Assembly: GCF_026650985.1 (NCBI RefSeq)
Contig: NZ_CP086239.1
Location: forward strand, 1,488,001-1,552,000
From: Clostridium estertheticum
GTDB taxonomy: Bacteria > Bacillota > Clostridia > Clostridiales > Clostridiaceae
Reading direction: 5' to 3'
DNA: 64,000 bases
Shown here: one piece after another, positions 46,704-55,919 of the stretch
How positions within the stretch are numbered: position 1 is the stretch's first letter
Layout of the letters: every line of letters begins with the position of its first letter
Position numbers and translations under genes: made by a program
Notes under the pieces: model-generated
Told to the model about the DNA's origin: nothing
The model's input: only the letters and a program-made list of their open reading frames with translations
Databases searched by the model: none

Positions 46704-46725
46704 CTCACTCCAAAATAGGAGTGAG
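46704..46725 (-). terminator. liv operon terminator
   Basis: CTCACTCC, 6-base loop, GGAGTGAG, followed by T5 on the minus strand; 39 bases past livF. Confidence 0.88.
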
Positions 46726-46763
46726 TGAATAACCCTAATATCAACATCTTAGCATAAAAAATC

Positions 46764-47468
46764 TTACTCGCCAAGATATGCACTTCTTACAGAATCATTA
46801 GTTAATAATTCTTTTGCGCTACCTTCTAAAACTATTTTTCCAGTTTCTAAAACATATGCTTTATGTGCAATCGATAGTGCCATATGAGCATTTTGTTCTA
46901 CAAGCAAAACTGTAGTTCCTGACTTATTTATTTCTTCTATTATAGAGAATATATTTCTTACTACAAGTGGTGCAAGCCCCATAGATGGCTCATCTAACAG
47001 CAATATTCTTGGTCTTACCATAAGCGCTCTTCCCATAGCTAGCATTTGCTGTTCTCCACCACTTAATGTTCCAGCCATTTGCTTTATTCTTTCTTTAAGC
47101 CTTGGAAATTTGTCAAAAACCATCTCATAATCTTTTGCTATATCTCTTTTATCTTTTCTAATATAAGCTCCAAGTTCAAGATTTTCCATAACTGACATAT
47201 TTGCAAATATTCTTCTTCCCTCAGGTACATGTGCAATACCTAGCTTTGAAAGTTTATAAGCAGCAGTGGTATGAATTGGTTTGCCTTCAAATAAAACACT
47301 TCCTGACTTTATAGGAATAAGTCCTGAAATAGCTCTTAATATTGAAGTTTTCCCAGCTCCATTAGCACCTATAAGTGTAACTATTTCGCCTTCCTTCACG
47401 TGTATGCTTATATCATGTAATGCATGTATTGCGCCATAATTTACATTTAACCCATCAATTTTAAGCAT
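46764..47468 (-). CDS. livF: Branched-chain amino acid ABC ATPase LivF
   Basis: 234-residue ATPase: Walker A GANGAGKTS, signature LSGGEQQMLAMGRA, Walker B LLLDEPSMGLAP, and H-loop LVEQNAH, all of the LivF type. It overlaps livG by 8 bases. With livG it forms the ATPase pair of a high-affinity Leu/Ile/Val importer. Final gene of the operon. Confidence 0.96.
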   Translation of the reverse strand: MLKIDGLNVNYGAIHALHDISIHVKEGEIVTLIGANGAGKTSILRAISGLIPIKSGSVLFEGKPIHTTAAYKLSKLGIAHVPEGRRIFANMSVMENLELGAYIRKDKRDIAKDYEMVFDKFPRLKERIKQMAGTLSGGEQQMLAMGRALMVRPRILLLDEPSMGLAPLVVRNIFSIIEEINKSGTTVLLVEQNAHMALSIAHKAYVLETGKIVLEGSAKELLTNDSVRSAYLGE

Positions 47469-48234
47469 CAGCTACCTCCTCTCCAAGGTATGCTTCAATT
47501 ACCTTAGGGTTATTCTTTATTTCATCAGGCGTCCCCTCGGCAATTACCTTACCGTAATCTACAACTATTATTCGCTCGCAAACTCCCATAACCAGTTTCA
47601 TATCATGCTCAATTAGTAATATAGCTATTTTAAATTCATCTCTTACCCAATTTATGAGCCCCATTAGTTCATGAGTTTCTTGTGGATTCATACCAGCTGC
47701 CGGTTCATCGAGTAACAATAATTTAGGTTCTGCAGCAAGAGCTCTCGCTATTTCAAGTCTTCGTTGCTCTCCATAGGGAAGATTACATGCAAGCTCATTT
47801 CTTTTACCATCAAGATTGAAAACCTTAAGAATTTCAAGTGCTTTCTCTTCAATTTCAGCTTCTTCCTTTTTAAACTTTGGAAGCCTTAGTATTGAATGAA
47901 ATAAATTATATTTAACATTATAATTAAATGATATTTTAACATTATCAAGAACTGTTAAATCTTTAAATAATCTTATATTTTGAAATGTTCTAGCAATTCT
48001 TTTTTTAGTAATATCATAAGGTTTTATGCCTTGTATAAATTCTCCATTAAATTCTATAGTTCCAGATGTTGGGGCATAAACACCTGTCAACATATTAAAA
48101 ATTGTAGTCTTTCCCGCCCCATTAGGTCCAATCAAACCTACAAGATCATGGTCAGAAAGGTTAAGTGCGAAATCAGAAACAGCTGTTAACCCACCAAACT
48201 TAATCGTAAGATCATTTACCTTTAAAAGCTGCAT
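47461..48234 (-). CDS. livG: Branched-chain amino acid ABC ATPase LivG
   Basis: 257-residue ATPase: Walker A GPNGAGKTT, LPYGEQRRLEIARA signature variant typical of LivG, LLLDEPAAGMNP and LIEHDM. The start at 48234 (MQLLKVNDL) follows AGGAAG; the upstream ATG at 48264 is less likely. Overlaps livM by 23 bases. Acts in the cytoplasm with LivF on LivHM. Confidence 0.95.
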   Translation of the reverse strand: MQLLKVNDLTIKFGGLTAVSDFALNLSDHDLVGLIGPNGAGKTTIFNMLTGVYAPTSGTIEFNGEFIQGIKPYDITKKRIARTFQNIRLFKDLTVLDNVKISFNYNVKYNLFHSILRLPKFKKEEAEIEEKALEILKVFNLDGKRNELACNLPYGEQRRLEIARALAAEPKLLLLDEPAAGMNPQETHELMGLINWVRDEFKIAILLIEHDMKLVMGVCERIIVVDYGKVIAEGTPDEIKNNPKVIEAYLGEEVADA

Positions 48235-49177
48235 CTTTATCACTTCCTTTTGAAAATTTATCAAATATTTTCATAGATAATTCTTTTGTACCCATTAGAC
48301 CTTGTGGTCTAAATCTCATAATAACAATAAGTGCAAGTGGATATATAATCATTCTATAATCATTCATAAATCTTAGGAATTCTGGAAGAACTGTTAGTAT
48401 ACCCGTTGATAATACACTACCTGTTAAACTTCCCATTCCACCCATAACTACATAAGTAACTAAATCTACTGATTTTAAGAAACCAAATTGTTCTGGTTTA
48501 ATATACATTAGATAATGTGAAAATAATCCACCTGCAATACCTGCGAAGAAGGACCCAATAACAAAAGCCATAATCTTATACTTTGTAGTGTTAATCCCCA
48601 TAGCTTCTGCAGCTATTTCATCTTCGCGAACTGACATCATAGCCCTACCTTGCGAGGAACGTGCTATATTGTAAATTATTAAAATGGTAAATATCATTAT
48701 AAAAAATACCCAAGCAAAAGTAGTTTTAGGTGGTATTCCCGAAAGACCACGCCCGCCTCCAAGCTTATCCATATTTGTTATAACAACTCTAATTATTTCT
48801 CCAAAACCTAAAGTAGTTATAGCAAGATAATCTCCTTTTAAACTTAAAGTAGGAAGACCAATAAGATATCCAATTAACCCAGCAACTACACCACCAAGAA
48901 GAAGCGCTATAGGGAACGGCATATTTAATTGAATTGTAGCCATTGCTGCTGCGTATGCCCCTATAGACATAAACCCTGCATGTCCTAGTGTTAACTGTCC
49001 TGTAATTCCTATAATAAGATTTAAACTTACTGCAAGAATAACATTTATGCAAATTAATATTACTATTCTTCCATAATATCTATTTAATATTTCAGTATCC
49101 ATTAGAAATGATAAAATAAAAAACAAGATAACTCCAATAACAAGTAAAATAATAGTATTTCTAAATTCTTTTTTCAT
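48212..49177 (-). CDS. livM: Branched-chain amino acid ABC permease LivM
   Basis: 321-residue permease with about nine hydrophobic segments and the family segment GHAGFMSIGAYAAA; the EAA-like region is MSVREDEIAAEAMGINTTKYK. The ATG at 49177 has AGGTGAT upstream; a GTG 9 bases earlier is an alternative. The livH stop is 9 bases before. Confidence 0.95.
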   Translation of the reverse strand: MKKEFRNTIILLVIGVILFFILSFLMDTEILNRYYGRIVILICINVILAVSLNLIIGITGQLTLGHAGFMSIGAYAAAMATIQLNMPFPIALLLGGVVAGLIGYLIGLPTLSLKGDYLAITTLGFGEIIRVVITNMDKLGGGRGLSGIPPKTTFAWVFFIMIFTILIIYNIARSSQGRAMMSVREDEIAAEAMGINTTKYKIMAFVIGSFFAGIAGGLFSHYLMYIKPEQFGFLKSVDLVTYVVMGGMGSLTGSVLSTGILTVLPEFLRFMNDYRMIIYPLALIVIMRFRPQGLMGTKELSMKIFDKFSKGSDKDAAFKGK

Positions 49178-49186
49178 TTTTATCAC

Positions 49187-50065
49187 CTACACTTTCTCTC
49201 TGGTTTTCTTACCAAGAAGTCCAGAAGGCTTAACAATTAAAATAATAATAAGGATTGAAAATGCAATAGCATCTGAGTAACTAGATGATATATATACTTT
49301 ACTAAATGTTTCAACTAGTCCCATTATTAGTCCACCCCATAGAGCACCTGGGATTATACCAATTCCACCGAGAACTGCTGCAACGAAAGCTTTTAGCCCC
49401 GGCATTATACCCATATATGGATCTATACTTGAATACAAAATTCCAAATAGTACACCTGCAGCTCCTGCAAGCGCTGAACCAATTGCAAATGTTATAGATA
49501 TAACAGAATCCACATTAATACCCATAAGTGCCGCCGCATCCTTATCAAAAGAAGTTGCTCTCATTGCTTTACCTGTTTTAGTTTTAAAAACTATAAATTG
49601 AAGTATCACTACAAGCAAAATTGACATTCCTATAATTATAAGTTGACGATTATCAATGCTTAAGCCAAGGAAATGTATTACCTTTGATGGCAAAAGAGTC
49701 TCTGGATATGTTTGTGGATCAGTAGTCATCTTGAGTCTTACTAAATTCTCAAGTAGTACTGACATTGCAATAGCCGTTATTAATATAGATAATTTCGGTG
49801 AATTTCTTAAAGGCTTATATGCTATCTTCTCAACAACCACACCTGTTAATGCCGCTCCACCCATTGCTATTAATAATGTAGGTATAAAACTTAAATGTAG
49901 CATAGTTGCAGCGAAAAATCCAAAATATCCTCCAACCATAAAAACATCACCATGCGCAAAATTTATAAGTCCGATTATTCCATATACCATTGTATAACCA
50001 ATTGCAATTAATGCATACACGAAACCTAATGATAAGCCATTAATAATCTGCTGTAAAAATTCCAT
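49187..50065 (-). CDS. livH: Branched-chain amino acid ABC permease LivH
   Basis: 292-residue permease with about eight hydrophobic segments; INFAHGDVFMVGGYF and the EAA-like RATSFDKDAAALMGINVDSVI are typical of LivH. Partner of LivM. Starts about 100 bases downstream of livK with a hairpin between. Confidence 0.95.
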   Translation of the reverse strand: MEFLQQIINGLSLGFVYALIAIGYTMVYGIIGLINFAHGDVFMVGGYFGFFAATMLHLSFIPTLLIAMGGAALTGVVVEKIAYKPLRNSPKLSILITAIAMSVLLENLVRLKMTTDPQTYPETLLPSKVIHFLGLSIDNRQLIIIGMSILLVVILQFIVFKTKTGKAMRATSFDKDAAALMGINVDSVISITFAIGSALAGAAGVLFGILYSSIDPYMGIMPGLKAFVAAVLGGIGIIPGALWGGLIMGLVETFSKVYISSSYSDAIAFSILIIILIVKPSGLLGKKTREKV

Positions 50066-50102
50066 TTATTTCCCCCGTTTCTCATGATTTATATTTTAAA
50101 AT

Positions 50103-50139
50103 GCAGACATACTACAATTTATTAATGAAGTATGTCTGC
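50103..50139 (-). terminator. Hairpin between livK and livH
   Basis: 11-bp perfect arms (GCAGACATACT and complement) with a 15-base loop, AT-rich after it. Likely a partial terminator or mRNA stabiliser that lets the binding protein be made in excess over the permease. Confidence 0.65.
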
Positions 50140-50163
50140 CACCTTTATTTTTTTGTTTTCCTA

Positions 50164-51309
50164 TTAAGGAACAAGCTTTTTAACAAAATTGAACTTACCA
50201 CCATCAACCTTTAAAATTACAGCTCCTTTAATCGCATCTCTATTTGCATCAAAAGATACTTTACCAGATACTACTTCAAGATTAGTTTTAGCAAGTGCCG
50301 CTTTAATACTTGGTCCATCTGTTTTACCAGCAGTTCTTATAGCTTCTACCATTATCTTTGCAGCATCATAATTTAGAACTGCCATAGCATCTGCATTCAA
50401 ATTATATTTTGCTTTATATTCTTTTTGGAATGCGACAACTATAGGTGCTGTATCCTCAGCTGAGTAATGATCAGATAAATAACATCCATTAACTGCAGTT
50501 CCACCAACCTTAAATAATTCAGCTGAATCCCAACCATCTCCACCTAGTAATGGAACATTTATTCCAATAGCCCTTGCTTGTTTTGCAATATTACCAACTG
50601 TTCCATAGTAGTCAGGAAGTAATACTACATCTGGTTTCGTTGGTTGCATTTTTGTAAGCTGTGCCTTAAAATCTTTGTCTCCTGTGGCATAAGTTTCTTT
50701 CGCAACTATTTTTCCTCCTGCTGCAACAAAACCTTTTTCAAAGAACTCAGCCAATCCCTTAGAATAATCATTACCATTATCATAAAGAATAGCTGCTGTT
50801 TTCGCCTTTAAATCCCCTGAAGCAAATTTTGCTAAAACACTGCCTTGGAAAGGATCTATAAAACATGCCCTATAAACATATTCTCCACCTTTTTTAGTAA
50901 CGTCAGGATTTGTTCCTGATCCAGTAATCATTGGTATTTTACTTTGAGTAGCTATTGGTCCAAGGGCTATAGCTGATCCGCTAGTTAATGGTCCAACTAT
51001 TGCAACAACATTATCACTACTAATAAGTTTTGTACCAACTGTTGTTGCAGTATCTGGTTTGCCTTCATCATCTTCATAAATAAACTTAATCTTACGTCCA
51101 TTAATTCCGCCAGCTTTGTTCACTTGATCTTCTAATAATTTTATACCATTTTGTCCAGATTTTCCAAAAGATGAAACTGAACCAGTAAGTGGTAATACAA
51201 CTCCGATTTTTATATCCCCTGTAGTTGATGAGCCTTTTGCACCGCATCCTGCAAGTAATCCTATAGCCATAGCCATAGATAGTAATAACGACATTTTCTT
51301 TTTAAACAT
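50164..51309 (-). CDS. livK: Branched-chain amino acid binding lipoprotein LivK/LivJ
   Basis: 381-residue periplasmic-binding-type lipoprotein. Signal peptide with lipobox LLAGC (C at about 22), then IKIGVVLPLTGSVSSFGKSG and VGPLTSGSAIAL, matching family 5 binding proteins. It delivers Leu/Ile/Val or a relative to LivHM. First gene of the operon. The 285-base stretch 51310-51594 upstream is AT-rich; I see no clear promoter hexamers or riboswitch. Confidence 0.95.
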   Translation of the reverse strand: MFKKKMSLLLSMAMAIGLLAGCGAKGSSTTGDIKIGVVLPLTGSVSSFGKSGQNGIKLLEDQVNKAGGINGRKIKFIYEDDEGKPDTATTVGTKLISSDNVVAIVGPLTSGSAIALGPIATQSKIPMITGSGTNPDVTKKGGEYVYRACFIDPFQGSVLAKFASGDLKAKTAAILYDNGNDYSKGLAEFFEKGFVAAGGKIVAKETYATGDKDFKAQLTKMQPTKPDVVLLPDYYGTVGNIAKQARAIGINVPLLGGDGWDSAELFKVGGTAVNGCYLSDHYSAEDTAPIVVAFQKEYKAKYNLNADAMAVLNYDAAKIMVEAIRTAGKTDGPSIKAALAKTNLEVVSGKVSFDANRDAIKGAVILKVDGGKFNFVKKLVP

Positions 51310-51594
51310 TTAATAACCCCCCTAATTTCATATTTATTTTCTGATAAATACTACTTACACATTTCCAAATAATTGTGTACCGACACCCTATAAAATAATT
51401 ACCACATAATTGCATTTTATGAATAAATATTTTTTAGATTATTCATAATTCGTAATTTTTATTAATAATATCATATATTTTTACGCTTATCAATACTTTT
51501 TTGATTAATTTAAAAATAAATATTTCAATTCATTCATTTTTTTAATAATTGCATAATTTATATTTTATAATTCATAATTATAAAGCCCTTTATA

Positions 51595-51626
51595 AAAAGA
51601 TAGCTGCAATTTCTGCAGCTATCTTT
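51595..51626 (-). terminator. Second terminator after the ParB-like gene
   Basis: AAAAGATAGCTGCA stem with complement, 4-base loop, T-rich ends. Confidence 0.8.
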
Positions 51627-51688
51627 TATCTTATGTTATTAGGTTATAAAGGTTAATGATTTATTTATAATATACCCTTCACGAAAAA

Positions 51689-51717
51689 AACAAGTGGGAA
51701 CAAAGTTCCCACTTGTT
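51689..51717 (-). terminator. Terminator at the end of the ParB-like gene
   Basis: AACAAGTGGGAAC stem with complement, 3-base loop, then T7 on the minus strand; overlaps the stop codon. Confidence 0.9.
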
Positions 51718-52264
51718 AATTATCCGAATATGAAACTGGAACATTATTTATTCCAAGTTCCTGTGCTGCTGCGTATTGATCATGTCCTGATACAATAACA
51801 AGACTTCCTTTTTTAACAACGATTGGTTTATTAAACTTATTATTATTTTTCATGTAATTTAATGCCTTGTTTTTTGATCGTTTTAAAGACATACCTTCAT
51901 TTTCATTTACTAGCTTTGTTATATCCATTATTTCATCAGTTCCAGTTGGCATTTCATAATTTAAATCTATTTGTCCATTTTCATCTTTTAGCAAGTGAAA
52001 TATTTTTATTGATGTTGCTTCTACTGAAATAAAAGGTGTACCTGTACGATTTACACATGCTTTAAGTTCTCCTTTAATAACAAAATAATTTACATCTTCC
52101 ATACCTACTACTGCATCTCTCCAATAATCTTTTTTTACAACTACTCTATAAACCGATTCCATATCATCATAAGTTCCTATTTTAAACAGTAAATTAACAT
52201 CCCCACTCTCTAGCCTATTTGTTTTTACAGGTAGTCCCTTAATTATAACTTCACTCTTATTCAT
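51716..52264 (-). CDS. ParB/Srx-like domain protein
   Basis: 182 residues. C-terminal part (about 135-180) reads FNKPIVVKKGSLVIVSGHDQ then YAAAQELGINNVPVSY, the pattern of ParB N-terminal/sulfiredoxin-like nucleotide-binding domains (ILVDGHHRYEA type). The N-terminal part is beta-rich and unrecognised. Not near parA or origin genes, so not chromosome partitioning. Single gene with own terminator. Function unknown. Confidence 0.55.
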   Translation of the reverse strand: MNKSEVIIKGLPVKTNRLESGDVNLLFKIGTYDDMESVYRVVVKKDYWRDAVVGMEDVNYFVIKGELKACVNRTGTPFISVEATSIKIFHLLKDENGQIDLNYEMPTGTDEIMDITKLVNENEGMSLKRSKNKALNYMKNNNKFNKPIVVKKGSLVIVSGHDQYAAAQELGINNVPVSYSDN

Positions 52265-52361
52265 AAATAAATTCTCCTTTTAATTTCTTTATTTTTTATA
52301 AAAACACAACATAATACTTAATTATCTCTTAAGAATTTTACATATTCAAAATTCCAAAAAT

Positions 52362-52399
52362 AAAACACCTAGAAAGCGCATACCGCTTCTAGGTGTTTT
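52362..52399 (-). terminator. Terminator of a small transcription unit
   Basis: AAAACACCTAGAAAGCG and CGCTTCTAGGTGTTTT arms, T-rich end. Its 5' arm covers the stop codon of the small ORF at 52369-52515. Confidence 0.88.
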
Positions 52400-52515
52400 C
52401 TAACTAAATTATATTTTAATCCCATATTAATTTTAGCGCAAGTGAGTTTATCTATGACTCTGTTAGATGATATTTTCAGTTCTTTAGTTTGAGAAATTTT
52501 AATACAAGCTAACAC
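52369..52515 (-). CDS. Possible 48-residue small protein
   Basis: GTG start 8 bases after GGGAG; sequence begins MLACIKISQTKELKISSNRV and is basic, with three Cys. It is the only gene in a unit bounded by a strong promoter (52568-52596) and terminator (52362-52399), so the region is certainly transcribed as about 190 nt. Whether it is a small protein or a regulatory RNA is not settled. Confidence 0.45.
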   Translation of the reverse strand: MLACIKISQTKELKISSNRVIDKLTCAKINMGLKYNLVRKHLEAVCAF

Positions 52516-52567
52516 AGACATCACTCCCTTTATCATTTAATAATATTTTTTCTTTACTTATGGATTC

Positions 52568-52596
52568 ATTGTATCATTTTACAGATAAAATTACAA
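52568..52596 (-). promoter_or_regulatory. Promoter of the small transcription unit
   Basis: Minus strand TTGTAA, 17-base spacer, TACAAT. Confidence 0.7.
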
Positions 52597-52671
52597 TTTT
52601 AATATTGTCTTTTTCTATTAACCTTTATTACTATAAATACATAAAAGAATATAATTTCTACTAAACATCTT

Positions 52672-53544
52672 CTACAAATGAGATATAATAAGTTCTATTT
52701 TACCAAAAGGTAATACTATTGGGATCACGTATGTTGAATATATTGTTTTTCCAAAAAACTCTGTCTGAGGCTCCATGTCAAGTTCTATGCCTATATTAGA
52801 CATTCCTACAAGATATAACCCATTGTTTAAATTCAAGAATTCACCCACAGAATCTTTAGCCATTTCATCTACAGTTAATAATTCTTCTTCTGCATATCTA
52901 GATGCTAATAATGCAAAAACATCTTCCTTTGCATTAATATAAGTTAAAAAATTAATTGAGTTTTTTATTCTTTGACTTACGCAGCATTCCGTTTTGAATT
53001 CTTTAACTTTCATAAAGTTATTAGTATAAACCTCAGAATCAATAAAACGAATTACATTCCTCATAAATAAAGCTATGTAATTTTTGATTTCTGTCCCATA
53101 TTTATCATTTTCTAAATTTATATAAATATCTATAATCTCATCTACATCATCTCTTTGCAGTTTATCAAACTGAGCTTCCGAAATATTATATTTTTTCTTA
53201 TACTCGTAAATTGACTCTTCAAACTTTTCTAGTGACATATACTTTTTATCAATTAGTGCTTGCGCAAGTAGAAGATGACCAAATCTTTGAGATGAAAGCA
53301 ACTCCTCTACTTGTTCTTCTTTTAAATATTCCATATCAACAGCTATTTCCCCAAACCGTCTATCAAGTTTTGTTTGCATTGAATGTACCTTACTTGCCTG
53401 ATCCGCATTCATATATCCTGCATTTACTGCTAAAACCCCTAGTTTTAATCGTACTGATTGTTGATATTCTACTGCCGTCTTTAATTGCGTAGCAGTTAAA
53501 TATTTTTCATTTAATAAATATTGGCCAAAATACTGACTAAACAT
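52672..53544 (-). CDS. CheX-like protein with GspE-N-type repeats
   Basis: 290 residues. Two N-terminal repeats (about 1-70 and 75-125) of the type GQYLLNEKYLTATQLKTAV are similar to the MshEN/GspE N-terminal domain, which in other proteins can bind c-di-GMP. The C-terminal part (about 150-290) ends in IPIVLPFGKIELII and looks like a CheX/CheC-type fold. With the CheY-like gene 16 bases upstream it forms a two-gene signalling pair, perhaps a phosphatase or effector for that receiver. Confidence 0.7.
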   Translation of the reverse strand: MFSQYFGQYLLNEKYLTATQLKTAVEYQQSVRLKLGVLAVNAGYMNADQASKVHSMQTKLDRRFGEIAVDMEYLKEEQVEELLSSQRFGHLLLAQALIDKKYMSLEKFEESIYEYKKKYNISEAQFDKLQRDDVDEIIDIYINLENDKYGTEIKNYIALFMRNVIRFIDSEVYTNNFMKVKEFKTECCVSQRIKNSINFLTYINAKEDVFALLASRYAEEELLTVDEMAKDSVGEFLNLNNGLYLVGMSNIGIELDMEPQTEFFGKTIYSTYVIPIVLPFGKIELIISHL

Positions 53545-53560
53545 TGCATGACCTCCTTAC

Positions 53561-53929
53561 TTATTTTAGATTAAGAAGAATTTTATTAATTTGTTCCTTT
53601 TCCCAAGGCTTTTGAACAAATTCAAATGCTCCTGCTTTTATCGCAACCTTTACATGTTCTTTTGTTCCAGCTGAAGATGCCATTACTACCTTTGCGTCAT
53701 TATCAAATTCTATTATTTCTTTAACAGCCTCAATTCCATTTTTAAAAGGCATAATGATATCCATAAATACTAAATCTGGATTATTCTCTTTGTAACTATC
53801 TACGGCCTCTTGCCCATTAGATGCTTCTAAAATATTATTACAACCACAACTTTTTAATACCTCTTTCAATTTTTTTCTAATTAGCATAGAATCATCACAA
53901 ACCAATATTTTTAGCAAATTTTCTATCAC
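53561..53929 (-). CDS. CheY-like single-domain response regulator
   Basis: 122 residues, receiver only: acidic pair D12/D13, phospho-acceptor D57 in VFMDIIMP, Ser in MASSAG and the conserved Lys in FVQKPWEKEQ. The kinase is not in the window. It is the first gene of the pair with the CheX-like protein, indicating a phospho-signalling module. Confidence 0.93.
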   Translation of the reverse strand: MIENLLKILVCDDSMLIRKKLKEVLKSCGCNNILEASNGQEAVDSYKENNPDLVFMDIIMPFKNGIEAVKEIIEFDNDAKVVMASSAGTKEHVKVAIKAGAFEFVQKPWEKEQINKILLNLK

Positions 53930-54112
53930 TTTAACCCCTCCTAATATAATAACAATACACTAAATTTCTATTTCTCTATTTACTTTCGTCATTCTTCCAA
54001 AAAAACCTTTTTTTTACTGTATAATTTATTAAAAACAGTCAATAAACATATATTTAATATGGTATTGACATTTCTTACACGATAATGCTTCTTTATAATA
54101 AATATTCAAAAA

Positions 54113-54140
54113 ACATAGACTTGCCAATTGGTAAGTCCAT
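54113..54140 (-). terminator. Terminator after the amidase gene
   Basis: GACTTACC, 4-base loop, GGCAAGTC, then TATGTTTTTT on the minus strand. Confidence 0.8.
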
Positions 54141-54196
54141 ATTTTTAAATAATAAAATCAGATTAATAAAAAAATTGAAGCTAACACATATAATTA

Positions 54197-54703
54197 TTAT
54201 AATGTAATTTTAAGAAAATGTGCTTTTTTATAATTATAATTTTTTACATATGTTTCATTAATCTGATTATATGAATGTTGAGATATGCGAGGTTCATGAA
54301 TTCCAGCCTCGTCTATAAATGATGTTATTATTGCTGCATGAAAAATAGAATTACTATGGTTTTCGTAAAATACTACATCTCCAATTTCAAGTTTACTTAA
54401 GTCCTCTACCTCTAAACCCTTAATAACATTTCTATTTAGTTTTTGATTCGTTTTTAAATACCAGAACAGTGAATTAGCAACAGCCCAACAAATTGAGGCG
54501 TTACCTCTCCCATCATACCACCAAGGTCTAACGTTATTGTAATCCATTGTTGCTCCCCCTGCCATTAAACACTGAGAAACGAAATTAGTACAATCCCCCC
54601 CATTTCCATTAACAAATTCATAGAACTTATATCTTTTATTTGCCTCAAGAGCGTACTTCACCGCATAACTTGTTGCTAGTTTTCTATCATATTTGCTTGG
54701 CAT
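54197..54703 (-). CDS. Amidase-domain (Amidase_6) protein
   Basis: 168-residue putative amidase with the catalytic Cys in DCTNFVSQCL and His in SIFHAAIIT, then Asn/Gln near HSYNQINE, the papain-like NlpC-type order. YDRKLATSYAVKYA is the common N-terminus of this group. Such proteins occur in spore formers and phages as wall-associated enzymes. No signal peptide, so it may act in the cytoplasm or spore. It lies 34 bases after the FG-GAP-like gene. Confidence 0.8.
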   Translation of the reverse strand: MPSKYDRKLATSYAVKYALEANKRYKFYEFVNGNGGDCTNFVSQCLMAGGATMDYNNVRPWWYDGRGNASICWAVANSLFWYLKTNQKLNRNVIKGLEVEDLSKLEIGDVVFYENHSNSIFHAAIITSFIDEAGIHEPRISQHSYNQINETYVKNYNYKKAHFLKITL

Positions 54704-54737
54704 ACTATTGCTCCTTTAAATTTATATCAAAATATAT

Positions 54738-55463
54738 CTATATTTCTGCTCCAAAAATAGCTATATTCTGATTATACAAATCAAACTTATTATTTTCCCA
54801 TTTTAAAGTATTTAAGACATACCCTAAAGCGTCTGCATTATATCTACCAGCAATTTTTTGGTATGCCAACAGCTCATACACTCCATCTGAATCGAAATCC
54901 ACAGGATATAATCCACTTATCGGATTTACAAACCCGTTGATTGGGACCTTTAATTTTCCGTTTGCATAATATATTTCATTTAAATAATCAAGTCCCCTAT
55001 TAGAGATATCAATAATGTATTTTTGTTTATTTGTTTTACTAATAACTTCAACCTTATAATTGTCTTTATATATAACATCATATTTGTATAACTCGTTATA
55101 TACATTAAAGTCTAACAGCAAATGTTCTTTATTATTAATAAACGAATAAATGTAATAATACATTATTCCACCGCTGCCACCTGAATTAATACCTATCAAA
55201 ATATCATCTACATGGTTACCTGTAAAATCGCCCAAAAATATCGTAGGGTTGTATCCATCATTATCACTAAATGTTATATTAGTAAACTCACCTGTCATGC
55301 CATTGTGTATTTCAAGTGTTATGTTTTCAATGAATTGACTACCATATGTTTTTATACCTGTTAAATACACATTATCAGGTATTCTATCCCCATTTACATC
55401 TCCACTTGCATAAGCTACAATCGTTGGCTTTATCATATTATCTCTAGAATAATTATTATACAT
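54738..55463 (-). CDS. FG-GAP/VCBS-repeat-like protein
   Basis: 241 residues with two Asp-rich repeat loops, GDVNGDRIPDNVYL (about 21-34) and DFDSDGVYELLA (about 188-199), and GDFTGNHVDDILIG in between: the calcium-binding FG-GAP/VCBS pattern. Probably a small beta-propeller fragment. No signal peptide is visible. The amidase gene follows on the same strand. Role unknown; spore or surface is a guess. Confidence 0.7.
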   Translation of the reverse strand: MYNNYSRDNMIKPTIVAYASGDVNGDRIPDNVYLTGIKTYGSQFIENITLEIHNGMTGEFTNITFSDNDGYNPTIFLGDFTGNHVDDILIGINSGGSGGIMYYYIYSFINNKEHLLLDFNVYNELYKYDVIYKDNYKVEVISKTNKQKYIIDISNRGLDYLNEIYYANGKLKVPINGFVNPISGLYPVDFDSDGVYELLAYQKIAGRYNADALGYVLNTLKWENNKFDLYNQNIAIFGAEI

Positions 55464-55548
55464 AACGGCTCCTTTGTTTTATAAGCTTTATATAATATCT
55501 TATGATACTTTCTTTGAAAATTTACAATTATTTTATTAATAAAAAACT

Positions 55549-55596
55549 ATTAGCTATAGAATAAACATATTAAAAAGTGTTTATCCTATAGCTAAT
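55549..55596 (-). terminator. Terminator of the ECF sigma operon
   Basis: ATTAGCTATAG-type 17-bp stem with one bulge, followed by T5 on the minus strand side. Confidence 0.75.
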
Positions 55597-55613
55597 TTTT
55601 CATAATATAAAAC

Positions 55614-55919
55614 TTACAATATAGTTCTTAACTGCTGAATGTGAGTAATTACATATTCCATACATCCCATACCCATTGAAAAAACAGCTAAGATTATTAT
55701 TAGAATTATTGCAGCAAAATCATACTTCATTATCTCATCCTTGTTTATTAAATATCCTACAATAATTTCTACTCCAAGAAGAACTAAAATTACCGGCCAC
55801 ATTGATGCTAGTCTTAAATAATTAATACTTGGATATATTAATCTGAGCAAAAACATTACCCCAAACATAACTAAAACTATTCCAGTAGTAAAAGTCCCAA
55901 CTCGGCGTCCCTTAATCAT
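55614..55919 (-). CDS. Small membrane protein, LiaI/DUF5668-like
   Basis: 101 residues with three hydrophobic segments (about 10-28, 38-55, 66-85), the pattern seen in the LiaF-TM/DUF5668 group (GIVLVMFGVMFLLRL...WPVILVLLGVEIIVG). Its start overlaps the previous gene by 8 bases. Last gene of the sigma factor operon; such proteins often take part in envelope stress sensing. Confidence 0.7.
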   Translation of the reverse strand: MIKGRRVGTFTTGIVLVMFGVMFLLRLIYPSINYLRLASMWPVILVLLGVEIIVGYLINKDEIMKYDFAAIILIIILAVFSMGMGCMEYVITHIQQLRTIL

